From Bacillus salipaludis (GTDB taxonomy: Bacteria > Bacillota > Bacilli > Bacillales_B > DSM-18226), in contig NZ_SMYO01000007.1 in assembly GCF_004358205.1 (NCBI RefSeq), positions 264,957 through 328,956 of the forward strand: a DNA stretch of 64,000 bases, read 5' to 3'. Numbering within the stretch: position 1 is the stretch's first letter; the number at the start of each line of letters is the position of its first letter. A program made the translations under genes and the position numbers. The notes under the pieces are model-generated. The model saw nothing but the letters and a program-made list of their open reading frames with translations. It was not told where the DNA came from and ran no database searches. This document shows positions 8,328 through 17,636 of the stretch, piece after piece.

Positions 8328-9453
8328 GGGCGAGATCATGAAGGTAAATTTACGTCCAAGAGAAGGTTTACTATTTAATGCCTTTCTTCTAATGTTTTTT
8401 ATTCATTCCGTACAAACGGGAGTTGGATTAATTGGACTGCCGCGGATTGTGTATCTGTCTGCTAAACACGACGCTTGGATTTCTGTGTTATTGACGGGAA
8501 TCCTAGCGGGCTTTGTCTTAGGGTTGATGGTGTTGATTCTAAAACAATATGATAGTGCCGATTTATATGGAATTCACATCGATGTTTTTGGAAAATGGAT
8601 CGGGAATGGACTAAATATTCTTTATATGCTTTATTTAACTGCTGATTTTTTTGTTATTTTTATGAATTATATTGAAATTGTTCGAGTGTGGATTTTTCCA
8701 GATTTGCCGACTTGGCAGTTAGCTGGTGTTCTTATTCTATTAGCCGTTTATTCGGTATATGGGGGCATTCGGGTTGTAATTGGAGTTGCCTTTCTTTCGG
8801 TAGTAGGGACCATCTGGCTGGGTGCTCTGCTCCTGGTGCCGATCCATTATTCAGATTTTACTCATTTGTTTCCAATCATGTCAGCCGATATGAAGCAACT
8901 ATTGAATGGAATACATGACTCCTCCCTATCTATCATGGGATTTGAACTACTGTTATTTGTTTATCCCTATGTGAAGGAAAAAGAGAAAGTCTTTCTTTTT
9001 ACCCAAATTGGAAATTTATATACAACGTTGTTATTTGGGATCGTAACCCTTGTATCTATAACGTTTTTTGCAGAAGATAGTCTGGCCCGTACCATCTGGC
9101 CAGTATTGTCGATGTTTAAAATTGTTCGGCTCCCAAATCTTGAGCGCTTCGAATTTATTGCCGTTTCCTTTTGGATGTTAATTATTTTGCCCAATATGTG
9201 TGCGTATCTCTGGGCAGCGTCAAAAGGATTTATGAGGATTTTTAATAAAAAACAAAAACATGGGATCTGGATTTTTGCGATCCTAACTTGGGGAGCCACC
9301 TTTTTTTTTAAAGCCAGATATCAAATGAATATGGCTACAGATTATGTAGCAAAGGCTGGATTTATAGCCGCCTTCTGTTACCCGATTCTGCTTGCAATGA
9401 TTGTCTTCGTGAAAAAATGGTTTCAAAGGAGGAAGAAAACCAATGTGGCCTAA
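8320..9453 (+). CDS. Spore germination receptor subunit B (GerB family permease)
   Basis: 377 residues with about ten membrane helices of the amino-acid/polyamine permease fold. The N-terminal LRPREGLLFNAFLLMFFIHSVQTGVGLIGLPRIVYL is typical of GerAB/GerKB, which binds the nutrient germinant. It overlaps the A-subunit stop by eight bases. A second start at 8338 has AGGGGCGAG before it, so the first six residues are uncertain. Its end overlaps subunit C by 11 bases, indicating tight co-translation of the receptor. Confidence 0.94.
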   Translation: MNRGEIMKVNLRPREGLLFNAFLLMFFIHSVQTGVGLIGLPRIVYLSAKHDAWISVLLTGILAGFVLGLMVLILKQYDSADLYGIHIDVFGKWIGNGLNILYMLYLTADFFVIFMNYIEIVRVWIFPDLPTWQLAGVLILLAVYSVYGGIRVVIGVAFLSVVGTIWLGALLLVPIHYSDFTHLFPIMSADMKQLLNGIHDSSLSIMGFELLLFVYPYVKEKEKVFLFTQIGNLYTTLLFGIVTLVSITFFAEDSLARTIWPVLSMFKIVRLPNLERFEFIAVSFWMLIILPNMCAYLWAASKGFMRIFNKKQKHGIWIFAILTWGATFFFKARYQMNMATDYVAKAGFIAAFCYPILLAMIVFVKKWFQRRKKTNVA

Positions 9454-10594
9454 ATGGAAACTATTGCCGATGATGATTCTTTGTATAGTATTGAACACTG
9501 GATGTGTAGAACCAAGACAATTAGAAAAATTAGCTTTGGTCACAGCAGCTGGGTATGATTTGGAGAAGGAAAATGTAATTAAAGGGACAGTTGTCGTCCA
9601 TCGGTTCGATCCGCTGGCTCAAAATGTGACAAAATTAATTACAGTTGATGCCAATACAAGTAAGGGGTTAAAACAAAAGCAGAATCTTCAATCGAACCAA
9701 CGACTCGTTACTGGCCAAATGAGATGTGTCATATATAGCAAAGAGCTTGCTGAGAAGGGGATTATCCAGTTGGTGGATGCATTGAACCGTGATGCTACCG
9801 TGGGGAATATGGTTTATTTAACCGTTGCAGATGGAAAGTCATCGGATTTAATGCAATCAGGTGTCACCCATAATAAAGTCAATCTGGGAACCTACTTGTA
9901 TAACTTGATAAAACAAAATGTTGAAAGTGAACAAATTCTTTCTCCTACACTTCAGGAATTTAATCATACCTATTATGATTTTGGCAAGGATCCTTTACTG
10001 CCTATTTTAAAACTTAAAAACAATGATATCAAAATAAAAGGAATGGGTTTGTTTAAGGATGACCGATTAGTAGCTGAAATAAAGCCTGACAAGCTGTTTT
10101 ATGTAAAACTCTTATCGGATAAATATAATGCCGGATCAAAAGACCTCGGTTTTGATCGTTCCCAATTTGAAAAAATTAGGATGAAAACAGGTGAGCATGC
10201 AATTCGTAATTTATATAATAAATTATTTGTAAATATAGATAATATTCAAAGCAGTGGCAAAATCAAATTGATTGATAAAGAAAATCTGCGTTTTCGGATA
10301 ACAGTAAAGATAAAAGCCCGATTATTGGAAACAACAGAGCCGTTAACTGTTGGGGATCCAAAGGCAATTAAGTTGATAGAAAAGAAAATAAATAAAGTGA
10401 TGGAACATGATATTACAAAATTACTCAATTATTTTCAATCTTTAGGTTCAGATCCTGTCGGGTTTGGAAATGAATACATGACCCATTTACGAGGAAAAAG
10501 ACTATCAAAAGATGAGTGGAAAGAACGATACAAGCAGGCGTCATTTGAGGTCAAGGTAAAAAACACGATTGTTCAAACAGGAGTAATCGATTAA
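9443..10594 (+). CDS. Spore germination receptor subunit C (Ger(x)C lipoprotein)
   Basis: 383 residues. A lipoprotein signal ends in the lipobox LNTGC (Cys near residue 20), followed by VEPRQLEKLALVTAAGYD, the typical Ger(x)C entry, and the three-subdomain GerBC-like body. The acylated protein would sit on the outer face of the inner spore membrane with subunits A and B. It starts inside the B gene, with ribosome-binding site AAAGGAGGAAG. No D-type subunit gene follows. Confidence 0.95.
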   Translation: MWPKWKLLPMMILCIVLNTGCVEPRQLEKLALVTAAGYDLEKENVIKGTVVVHRFDPLAQNVTKLITVDANTSKGLKQKQNLQSNQRLVTGQMRCVIYSKELAEKGIIQLVDALNRDATVGNMVYLTVADGKSSDLMQSGVTHNKVNLGTYLYNLIKQNVESEQILSPTLQEFNHTYYDFGKDPLLPILKLKNNDIKIKGMGLFKDDRLVAEIKPDKLFYVKLLSDKYNAGSKDLGFDRSQFEKIRMKTGEHAIRNLYNKLFVNIDNIQSSGKIKLIDKENLRFRITVKIKARLLETTEPLTVGDPKAIKLIEKKINKVMEHDITKLLNYFQSLGSDPVGFGNEYMTHLRGKRLSKDEWKERYKQASFEVKVKNTIVQTGVID

Positions 10595-10674
10595 TTCAGT
10601 CACAAAGCTTTCTTCTTATCCAAAACTTTGTTACACTATTCACGGAATGAAATAGAAAAGTAATGGGTGATATC

Positions 10675-11253
10675 ATGAAAGTTCGGAATTGGCTGGTGGT
10701 AGTACTATTATCTACACTAATTTTGTCAGCATGTGGAAAGAAAGAGATCAAAGATGCGGTGAATTGGCCAATAAAGGATTTTTCAGCCACATCTCAAGCC
10801 GGTAAGCCCTTTGGATTAAAAGATTTAAAAGGGAAGATCTGGATTTCTGATTTTATTTTTACAAGCTGTGTGGATATTTGTCCGCCGATGACGGCTAATA
10901 TGCAAAAGCTGCAAAAAAAGGTGAAGGATGAAGGCCTGAAAAATGTTGAGTTTGTTTCTTTTAGTGTGGATCCAAAAGTAGATACCCCTCAAAAGTTAAC
11001 AGAGTTTGCCAACCAATATCAAATTGATTTTAAAAATTGGACATTCTTAACCGGTTATTCCCAGTCGTTTATTGAAAATTTTGCCTTGAAAAATTACAAG
11101 GCATTGGTCAAAAAGCCGGAAGAGGGGAACCAGGTGATTCACGGTACCTCCATTTATTTAGTTGATCAGGATGGAAATATTAAAAAATCCTATAACGGAT
11201 TTAAAGAAGTTCCATATGATGAAATTATCAATGATATTAAAGCACTGCAATAG
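10675..11253 (+). CDS. ypmQ: SCO1/SenC-family copper chaperone lipoprotein
   Basis: 192 residues from the ATG at 10675, preceded by GGGTGAT. The signal peptide ends in the lipobox ILSACG. The thioredoxin-like body has the copper/thiol motif TSCVDICPPM (CxxxC) and the later conserved His in VIHGTS, the three metal ligands of Sco proteins. Sco delivers copper to, or reduces, the CuA site of cytochrome c oxidase on the outer membrane face. Order with the next two genes matches ypmQ-ypmR-ypmS of B. subtilis. Confidence 0.92.
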   Translation: MKVRNWLVVVLLSTLILSACGKKEIKDAVNWPIKDFSATSQAGKPFGLKDLKGKIWISDFIFTSCVDICPPMTANMQKLQKKVKDEGLKNVEFVSFSVDPKVDTPQKLTEFANQYQIDFKNWTFLTGYSQSFIENFALKNYKALVKKPEEGNQVIHGTSIYLVDQDGNIKKSYNGFKEVPYDEIINDIKALQ

Positions 11254-11279
11254 ACCTAATTAATAGGTCTATTTTTTTA
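11252..11279 (+). terminator. Terminator after ypmQ
   Basis: Arms AGACCT and AGGTCT, extended by AAT/ATT, are followed by ATTTTTTT. Confidence 0.85.
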
Positions 11280-11293
11280 CTGTCAAACCCTAT

Positions 11294-11311
11294 ATTGAAA
11301 ACGTTTTCAAT
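11294..11311 (+). promoter_or_regulatory. Perfect palindromic cre-like site upstream of ypmR
   Basis: ATTGAAAACGTTTTCAAT is an exact 18-base palindrome matching the CcpA operator consensus WTGNAANCGNWWNCA. It lies about 70 bases before an extended -10 (TGTTATAAT near 11358-11366) and about 87 bases before the ypmR start. This is upstream of the promoter, a position from which CcpA usually activates or is neutral. Confidence 0.6.
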
Positions 11312-11397
11312 TATGAGGTTGTTAGTTTTTGTCAATCCGGCTTGAATGTTTTTTCACATGTTATAATATTTATAGTTTGAGAGGAAGGTGAAGTCTT

Positions 11398-12222
11398 ATG
11401 AAAAAGTTTTTCACTCTTCTAATTCTCTCCTCCTTATTCCTTTGTTCTTGTAGCGGTTCCACCCAATGGATGCCGCACTCCTATAAAAAAGCTGCAAAGA
11501 TTGTTTATAAGCAGGTGCCGGCTGATTTTATTCCACGAAAATTAACCGTTGTTTCTGCAGGTGATTCCTTAACACAAGGTGTTGGTGATAGTACAAAAAC
11601 AGGCGGTTATTTGCCCTATCTGAAAAAAATGCTTGAAAAGGAAAAGGGCATAAAAGAAGCGGAATTTTATAATTTTGGTGTTCAGGGAAACCGGACAACA
11701 CAATTGATGAAGCGACTGCAATCGCCGGAAGTGAAATCGGCCATTTCTCAGGCCGATTTAGTAATCCTAACCATTGGCGGCAATGATATTGTAAAAGTTC
11801 TTAGAGACAATATCACCGATCTGCAATTTTCCGATTTCACGAGAGGCAAAGAGGAATATATCGTCCATTTGACGCAAATAATGGAGAGCATAACAAAGGA
11901 AAATCCCAACGCCAAAATCGTTTTGGTCGGATTGTACAATCCGTTTTCTAAATGGTTTGGCAATATTAAGGAACTCGACCAAATTGTCGGGGATTGGAAC
12001 AGCGCTGGTCAGTCTGTAATTGCTCATTACCCCAATGCCTACTTTGTCCACATTGACGACTTGTTTAATGAGACCTCGGAAAATCTTTTGTATAGGGATA
12101 ATTTTCATCCAAATGATAAAGGATATAAATTAATTGCACAAAGGCTTAACCAGACATTGGGAGAACGCACATTACCTGATCTGGAAAGGAATTCGTTGAT
12201 GGTCAGTAAAGAGGAGAATTAG
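11398..12222 (+). CDS. ypmR: GDSL/SGNH-family lipase-like lipoprotein
   Basis: 274 residues. Lipoprotein signal with lipobox LFLCSC. SGNH blocks: VSAGDSLTQGVGD (catalytic Ser), YNFGVQGNRT (Gly block), TIGGNDIV (Asn), and DNFHPNDKGY (catalytic Asp-x-x-His). It is predicted to be an extracytoplasmic esterase or acyl hydrolase anchored to the membrane; the substrate is unknown. It sits six bases before ypmS, so the two are very likely cotranscribed. A CcpA-type site lies upstream. Confidence 0.92.
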   Translation: MKKFFTLLILSSLFLCSCSGSTQWMPHSYKKAAKIVYKQVPADFIPRKLTVVSAGDSLTQGVGDSTKTGGYLPYLKKMLEKEKGIKEAEFYNFGVQGNRTTQLMKRLQSPEVKSAISQADLVILTIGGNDIVKVLRDNITDLQFSDFTRGKEEYIVHLTQIMESITKENPNAKIVLVGLYNPFSKWFGNIKELDQIVGDWNSAGQSVIAHYPNAYFVHIDDLFNETSENLLYRDNFHPNDKGYKLIAQRLNQTLGERTLPDLERNSLMVSKEEN

Positions 12223-12228
12223 TTTTGT

Positions 12229-12807
12229 ATGAAAAATAAGTGGAAAAGGGGATTCTGGCTTTTATTAGGGATTGACCTTTTAGTTGTCATAATAATTGCC
12301 GGCTTACTATTATCCCCGTCATCGGAGAAGCACGAAAGCCTTGTTAAAGGGCAAAATGGGGAATATGTTTCATTTCGGATTCGATCGAATAAGCAGGATT
12401 TGAATCGGCTTATCAACCATTATTTACAAACAGAAGCGGCTGATTCCCCAATAGCTTATCGTGTTATATTAGGAGATGAGGTTGAGCTTTACGGAACAAT
12501 CCCGTTTTTTAGTGAACAGCTTAATTTAAAAATGACCTTTAAGCCGAAAGCATTGTCAAACGGTGATTTAGTTCTGAAGCAAAAATCGATTAAAATCGGT
12601 AACCTGAATCTGCCTGTTTCCTATGTACTGAAATTCATTGAAGAAAACTATAAGCTGCCTAGGGGAGTGGACATTCAGCCGGACAACAAACGCGTCTACG
12701 TTTATATGCAGCAATTGAAACTCAAAAGTGATCTAAAAATAAAAGCAGAGAAGTTTGACTTAGAAAAGGATGATATCTCCTTTATCATCTTAGTTCCAGT
12801 CGAATAA
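12229..12807 (+). CDS. ypmS: YpmS-family membrane-anchored protein
   Basis: 192 residues: a basic N-terminus (MKNKWKRGFW), one membrane helix (about 10-28), then an extracytoplasmic domain with YRVILGDEVELYGTIPFF and the end DISFIILVPVE, typical of YpmS (DUF2140). The biochemical role is unknown. Its fixed position directly after ypmR suggests they act together at the membrane. A shared terminator at 12809-12843 ends the transcript. Confidence 0.9.
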   Translation: MKNKWKRGFWLLLGIDLLVVIIIAGLLLSPSSEKHESLVKGQNGEYVSFRIRSNKQDLNRLINHYLQTEAADSPIAYRVILGDEVELYGTIPFFSEQLNLKMTFKPKALSNGDLVLKQKSIKIGNLNLPVSYVLKFIEENYKLPRGVDIQPDNKRVYVYMQQLKLKSDLKIKAEKFDLEKDDISFIILVPVE

Positions 12808-12808
12808 T

Positions 12809-12843
12809 AACAGGGTGCCTCCTTTGAAAAGGCACCCTGTTTA
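12809..12843. terminator. Bidirectional terminator between ypmS and the rRNA methyltransferase gene
   Basis: Arms AACAGGGTGCC and GGCACCCTGTT, with A/T runs on both sides, between converging genes. Confidence 0.9.
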
Positions 12844-14208
12844 TTATTTTTGGATTCGAAGTCCTTTTGGGTAAAAATTCTTCAATACCCCTTTCGCTTC
12901 TTTCCCCCAGCCGAGTGGGTAGTCATCGATAGTTACGAGCATCCAGCCTCGGTCGTTTCCCGTTGTTAACGTTTCTCCTTTTAAGTAATGAAACCACTGA
13001 TCATCTTTTAACGGAAAACAGTGCTTTGCCTCATTTGCCATTAACCCCAATGCCAGCGCATGGTTTGGTTCAAAACGATTCTTCTTTAACTCGCCAAGAT
13101 GAAGCCCTGCCCGCAGGATTTTTAACCCCTGAAAACTAGGACAATGATCCGGTAATGCATAGAGCTGCTGATTAAAAAGATAGAAGTGATCGAATGTTAT
13201 TCCTTTTATGGTTTGGTTGGTAAATTCATAGAAATCCTTCAGCTGTGCCCTGCTGGCATTCGAGGATATCTCTTTTATTTTTGCTGGGTCTTCAACGGCC
13301 GTTTTATGAATTTTAGCTACAAAATGGCCTTCCCCTTTAAGATGATGCGGCCATAAGCGGGCCGTTTGTTCAAGCTCGTTCATTTTGCTGGTTGACCATT
13401 CCGGCCGGCCATTTTGGATTCCATTTGTCTTTTCAATTGGCAGCAGCTCTAAATCAGGATATTTTTTCAAAAAATATTCAATTGTTTGTTCATTTTCTTC
13501 CGGTGAGAAAGTACAGGTAGAATATACAAGGATACCGTCTTCCTTCAACATGGAGTAGGCCGCATCAAGAATATTTTTCTGCTGCTTCGCACATGCTTCT
13601 ACATGGGCTTCAGTCCAAAAGGCAATTGCTTCCTCATCCTTACGGAACATTCCTTCGCCCGAGCAAGGTGCATCGACAAGAATCTTATCGAAATAGCCTT
13701 GAAATCTTTCCGCAAGCCGTACCGGTGTTTCATTAGTTACTAAAGCATTGGAAATTCCCAATCTTTCAATGTTTTCTGACAAGGCCTTTGCCCGTTTGGA
13801 ATTGATTTCATTGGCAACAAGAATTCCGCTTTGCTTCATCATCCCTGCGAGCTGTGTCGTTTTTCCTCCTGGCGCGGCGCATAAATCAAGAACTCTTTCA
13901 CCGGGATTTGGTGCAAGCTGTTCCGCGACAAACATTGCGCTTGGCTCTTGGATATAATAAAGGCCCGCGGCATGATAGGGGTGTTTTCCCGGCTGGTCCT
14001 GTTCAGGGTCATAATAATACCCATTTGGGACAAATGGTATTTTATTTAGTGTGAATGGTGAGAGTTGTGACCATTTTTCTTCTGTTATTTTAAGCGGATT
14101 TATCCGAAGTCCGCTCATTCTTGTTTCTTTATATGTATGGAAAAAATCGTGGGATTCCTCTTTAAGTAAATCGGTAAACTTCCGAATAAATTCGGAGGGA
14201 AGTTGCAT
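12844..14208 (-). CDS. rsmF: rRNA cytosine-C5 methyltransferase (RsmB/RsmF/NOL1 family)
   Basis: 454 residues from the ATG at 14208, seven bases after GAGGAG; the in-frame TTG at 14232 precedes that site and is unlikely. The SAM site is VLDLCAAPGGKTTQLA. Two catalytic cysteines lie in DAPCSGEGMFRKD and YSTCTFSPEENE. A C-terminal PUA-like RNA-binding region ends KNFYPKGLRIQK. It would methylate C5 of a cytosine in 16S rRNA; the precise position is inferred only from the family. Confidence 0.92.
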   Translation of the reverse strand: MQLPSEFIRKFTDLLKEESHDFFHTYKETRMSGLRINPLKITEEKWSQLSPFTLNKIPFVPNGYYYDPEQDQPGKHPYHAAGLYYIQEPSAMFVAEQLAPNPGERVLDLCAAPGGKTTQLAGMMKQSGILVANEINSKRAKALSENIERLGISNALVTNETPVRLAERFQGYFDKILVDAPCSGEGMFRKDEEAIAFWTEAHVEACAKQQKNILDAAYSMLKEDGILVYSTCTFSPEENEQTIEYFLKKYPDLELLPIEKTNGIQNGRPEWSTSKMNELEQTARLWPHHLKGEGHFVAKIHKTAVEDPAKIKEISSNASRAQLKDFYEFTNQTIKGITFDHFYLFNQQLYALPDHCPSFQGLKILRAGLHLGELKKNRFEPNHALALGLMANEAKHCFPLKDDQWFHYLKGETLTTGNDRGWMLVTIDDYPLGWGKEAKGVLKNFYPKGLRIQK

Positions 14209-14275
14209 GATAAAGCTCCTCTCTTGTTTCAAATCCTATCATGATTATTGGGGTTTGGCCGCTAGAAGTCAAGCG

Positions 14276-14306
14276 GCAAAAAAGACTGAGATTTGTACTC
14301 AGTCTT
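14276..14306 (-). terminator. Terminator after the DUF4397 gene
   Basis: Read on the minus strand, arms AAGACTGAG and CTCAGTCTT are followed by a T-run. Confidence 0.85.
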
Positions 14307-14308
14307 CG

Positions 14309-15061
14309 TTACTCTTTGATCACAATCGCTTGCAGCTCGGGACTTCCTTTGGACAAACCGACCAAAGCAATCGTGTAGACTTCATTTGCCTTAAATTGCG
14401 AGTTCGGCATTGGAAGGATCACGTTCTTTGTACCAGCTTCCCTTGCCTCTAGGTCCACTGTCATCGGCGATAATGCCAGGTATTCTGTCGCTTGCTTATA
14501 GGCTACCTTTGGAAAAATAACATCTCGGTCCTTGACGGCCATGTCTAATGCATGAGTATCAGGTGAAAGGTGAATAAAACGTACCTTTGCTTCATTCATT
14601 GGCACCTCCGGTTGGTTGAGGTATACGAGGAGACGCATTTTTTTTACAGAATCAATGATGGCCCAGGTGTATGATTGACCGGGTTCAATCGTAATTTTTT
14701 TATTTAAGACACTATTGACCATGTTGCCTGCCGGATAAATATCGACATGATATTTACCGGGCTTAAAGGCTAGTACCTGACTCGCTTCCTTAAAGGGCAG
14801 GTCTCTTGCTACCCGCTTTCCGTTAACATAAATGTCTAAATTAGGTGCATCCGGAGAGGTGTTAAGAATGCGGATGTTTGCCTCTGTCTGCATTTGTTGC
14901 GCCTGTATCCTCATTGTATTGAATGCTTTATTGATATATTTCATGTGTTTTAAGTAGAACTGCATATGAAGTTCTGGATTCGAGTATTTATAAAATTGGG
15001 AGAGTGTATCATACATTGCCGCCCTTTGAAGATAATCAGAATGAGTTCGATTTTCGGACAT
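14309..15061 (-). CDS. DUF4397 domain protein
   Basis: 250 residues. A helical N-terminal segment (about 1-60) precedes two beta-rich repeats, IRILNTSPDAPNLDIYVNGKR and VRFIHLSPDTHALDMAVKDR, which share the R-x-h-x-SPD-x-x-x-LD pattern of the DUF4397 family. No signal peptide is visible, although many relatives are secreted or envelope-associated. AGGAGCGA precedes the ATG. It is a single gene with its own terminator; function unknown. Confidence 0.85.
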   Translation of the reverse strand: MSENRTHSDYLQRAAMYDTLSQFYKYSNPELHMQFYLKHMKYINKAFNTMRIQAQQMQTEANIRILNTSPDAPNLDIYVNGKRVARDLPFKEASQVLAFKPGKYHVDIYPAGNMVNSVLNKKITIEPGQSYTWAIIDSVKKMRLLVYLNQPEVPMNEAKVRFIHLSPDTHALDMAVKDRDVIFPKVAYKQATEYLALSPMTVDLEAREAGTKNVILPMPNSQFKANEVYTIALVGLSKGSPELQAIVIKE

Positions 15062-15212
15062 ACTGCTCGCTCCTATTCTCTAATTTACTAGTACTTTATT
15101 CAGTTGGGGATAGGTAGGTGTCTATTTCGTTTCAGCTGTAATCGAGTTATTTTATTTTTTAAAAGACATTCTGTATACTTGGGGCAAGAAGAAAATTCGT
15201 GGGGTGAGTAGA

Positions 15213-15755
15213 TTGGAAGAGAAAGTACAAGTAGCAACCTTTGCCGGCGGCTGTTTTTGGTGTATGGTGAAGCCATTTGATGAGCAGCCTGGAATAAAAA
15301 GTGTGATTTCCGGATACACAGGCGGAACGGTAGAGAACCCAACCTACGAACAGGTTTGTTCGGATACTACAGGTCATTATGAAGCCGTCCAAATTACCTT
15401 TGAACCGAATATTTTTCCATATGAAAAATTGCTTGATTTATATTGGCAGCAAATTGATCCAACCGATCCGGGAGGACAATTTTATGATCGCGGTCAATCC
15501 TATCAAACCGCTATTTTTTATCATAATGAAACACAAAAAGCGCTCGCTGAAGAGTCAAAACAGAAATTACAGGAAAGTGGCAGGTTTTCGAAGCCAATTG
15601 TCACGCCGATCTTACCAGCGAAACCCTTTTATCCTGCAGAGGATTATCACCAGCATTATTATAAGAAAAAACGAGCTCATTATGAGTCCTATCATGTAGG
15701 CTCAGGCCGTGCAGGCTTTATTGAAAGATATTGGGGGAATCAAGATGGTAAATAA
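15213..15755 (+). CDS. msrA: Peptide methionine-S-sulfoxide reductase MsrA
   Basis: 180 residues starting at the TTG at 15213, six bases after GGGGTGAG; a GTG at 15204 lies inside that site. The catalytic motif is FAGGCFWC, followed by SGYTGG and [21 protein letters not shown], all typical. It repairs the S epimer of oxidised methionine with thioredoxin. Its last codons overlap msrB by 11 bases, coupling the two epimer-specific repair enzymes. Confidence 0.96.
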   Translation: MEEKVQVATFAGGCFWCMVKPFDEQPGIKSVISGYTGGTVENPTYEQVCSDTTGHYEAVQITFEPNIFPYEKLLDLYWQQIDPTDPGGQFYDRGQSYQTAIFYHNETQKALAEESKQKLQESGRFSKPIVTPILPAKPFYPAEDYHQHYYKKKRAHYESYHVGSGRAGFIERYWGNQDGK

Positions 15756-16176
15756 GGATGAGTTAAAAAAGCGGCTGTCACAAATCCAATATGAGGTAAC
15801 TCAAAATAGTGCAACAGAGCCCCCGTTTCGAAACGAATATTGGAATGAGAACCGGGAAGGCATTTATGTAGATCTTGTTTCAGGAAAACCACTGTTCAGT
15901 TCGCTAGATAAATTTGATGCCGGCTGCGGCTGGCCAAGCTTTACAAAGCCGATTGAAGAGGAAGAGGTAATCGAAAAGGAAGATTACAGCCATTTTATGA
16001 TTCGGACCGAGGTACGAAGTAAAACGGCGGATTCTCATCTTGGTCATGTATTTAATGATGGCCCAGGACCATCGGGTTTACGCTACTGCATTAACTCCGC
16101 CGCGTTGCGGTTTATTCCGAAGGATAAGCTGGAAGAGGAAGGGTACGGGGAATTTACAAGTTTATTTGAAAAATGA
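15745..16176 (+). CDS. msrB: Peptide methionine-R-sulfoxide reductase MsrB
   Basis: 143 residues from the ATG at 15745, seven bases after a GGGGG stretch within msrA. It has the catalytic [11 protein letters not shown] and the substrate motif CGWPSFTKP, with [10 protein letters not shown] between. The zinc-binding CxxC pairs found in many MsrB proteins are absent ([13 protein letters not shown] stands in their place), which marks the zinc-free form I recall for bacilli. It reduces the R epimer of methionine sulfoxide. Confidence 0.96.
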   Translation: MVNKDELKKRLSQIQYEVTQNSATEPPFRNEYWNENREGIYVDLVSGKPLFSSLDKFDAGCGWPSFTKPIEEEEVIEKEDYSHFMIRTEVRSKTADSHLGHVFNDGPGPSGLRYCINSAALRFIPKDKLEEEGYGEFTSLFEK

Positions 16177-16179
16177 TGA

Positions 16180-16208
16180 AAAGCCGCCATTAGTTGAGCG
16201 GCTTTTTA
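16180..16208 (+). terminator. Terminator after msrB
   Basis: Arms AAGCCGC and GCGGCTT are followed by TTTATC. Confidence 0.85.
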
Positions 16209-16328
16209 TCATTTATGGGTATATGCGGATTGATTTTTGAAAAAATAGGCGAATGCACATACGGGACAACTGCCCAGCTCATAAAGTACCTGTAGAAAGT
16301 AACAAATTTTCAAGGAGTGAAAGTGCGA

Positions 16329-16484
16329 ATGTATGGTTATGGATATGATGGCTGCTGCGGGTACCCGTATGGAGGATATGGTTATCCAGTAGGCGGCGTA
16401 GGCTTTGGATATGGATTTGGCGGATTTGCATTAATCGTTGTGCTCTTTATCCTGCTGATCATCATTGGAGCAAGCTGGGCGTAA
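16329..16484 (+). CDS. YjcZ-family sporulation peptide
   Basis: 51 residues. A Gly/Tyr-rich start ([16 protein letters not shown]) leads into a single hydrophobic helix [20 protein letters not shown], the hallmark of the YjcZ/YtxO-type peptides found in most spore formers. CAAGGAG lies 12 bases before the ATG; an in-frame GTG at 16323 is also possible. The family is associated with spore formation, though roles are undefined. The stop is followed by a hairpin and T-run. Confidence 0.85.
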   Translation: MYGYGYDGCCGYPYGGYGYPVGGVGFGYGFGGFALIVVLFILLIIIGASWA

Positions 16485-16504
16485 TAAAATTTAAAAACGA
16501 ACTG

Positions 16505-16536
16505 CTGACTCTAGGGTTTATAGGGTCAGTTTTTTA
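16505..16536. terminator. Terminator between the YjcZ-like gene and the NERD gene
   Basis: CTGACTCT and GGGTCAG arms followed by TTTTTT. It ends the plus-strand peptide transcript and overlaps the 3' end of the convergent NERD gene. Confidence 0.75.
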
Positions 16537-17514
16537 TTTATTTATCCACGGAAGAGTGGTCGGATAATACATCATGAGTCTGTATTTTCCAAAATGGAAT
16601 AGTGGTGCGGACTTTAGTAATCTTTTAGATGTATCAATGGATTGAATATGGATAAAATCCCGAAACTGCTTATTTGTGATTTTCGAGTCCATCACTAAAA
16701 AATAATCTTGTAGTGCGTATAAGTGAGCATCAGTAGAGAATTGATCACAGGAAGGGCAGTACCATTTTCTTTTTTCGCGTTTAAGAGGCAGGGAAAAACA
16801 AAGTGGGCAATGTACTCCAGTTAAAAGTTCGTGTTTTTGAATTCCATATTTTTTGAGAATAAAATTAGTCGGCGGAGTGTTCAATTTGAGAAGGAGTCTA
16901 GTTAGTTTCCTGAGATCTTTACTATCGAGGATGCTGATTGAATACCTATTTTCGAAGAATTTGAACCTTTTAAGGAAATTGTCTGCTTTACATACGCGCT
17001 GTTTTATTTCTGTACAGCTTTTTCTAAATTCAAGAATTGAGTAGGGATTACTGACCACGACTATATAGTCAACGGGTACAGGCGGGAGATGATGAATAGC
17101 TAAAAGGTTTTTTATGTAATCCCGGTGCCTTTCTGACTGGGAAATCGGATCGGTGTATCCTTTTTCTTTGCCTGCAATAATTTGAAAGAATTGACCATTT
17201 TCTGAATCAAATACTAATTTTCCTGCCATATTCTTGATTTCAATGATTAGGGCAAATTCAGGTGAGAGGATAAGTGTATCAATTTGGCAGTTATAGTCCC
17301 CATCCGGAAGATTAAGGTCGTGGAATATCATTATTTTCTTTTCATCGAGCTTGCTAAAATAATAATCGAGGGATTGTTCCCCTTTGAAACCAGCTTTTCT
17401 TCTGTTTAGTTCTTCGAAAATTTGAGGTCGTCTTGGGTCGCTTAGAGGTAATCGTCGAAGTAATACCTCTAATATAAGAATTACCAATGGGATAGTTCTT
17501 TTCTTTTGAATCAA
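16534..17514 (-). CDS. NERD (nuclease-related) domain protein with C-terminal zinc ribbon
   Basis: 326 residues from the TTG at 17514, eight bases after AAGGAG. The NERD core (about 40-160) has the PD-(D/E)xK-like signature: GEQSLDYYF, then CQIDTLILSPEFALIIEIKN carrying Asp, Glu and Lys. A four-Cys ribbon, CPLCFSLPL...WYCPSCDQF, lies near residues 240-270. NERD proteins are predicted nucleases or DNA-interacting proteins, with no established role in this subgroup. A 21-bp periodic repeat lies directly upstream. Another NERD protein with the same architecture is at 61535-62440. Confidence 0.85.
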   Translation of the reverse strand: MIQKKRTIPLVILILEVLLRRLPLSDPRRPQIFEELNRRKAGFKGEQSLDYYFSKLDEKKIMIFHDLNLPDGDYNCQIDTLILSPEFALIIEIKNMAGKLVFDSENGQFFQIIAGKEKGYTDPISQSERHRDYIKNLLAIHHLPPVPVDYIVVVSNPYSILEFRKSCTEIKQRVCKADNFLKRFKFFENRYSISILDSKDLRKLTRLLLKLNTPPTNFILKKYGIQKHELLTGVHCPLCFSLPLKREKRKWYCPSCDQFSTDAHLYALQDYFLVMDSKITNKQFRDFIHIQSIDTSKRLLKSAPLFHFGKYRLMMYYPTTLPWINK

Positions 17515-17636
17515 AATAGTCACTCCTTTCCTTGTCGAATATAATTTCTAAACTTTAATAGGAACTCCTGCCTATGTTTGATTGTAAATCGTGAACTTTT
17601 CGTGAAAACTTTTAGATTAAAATTTATTTCCTGTGG

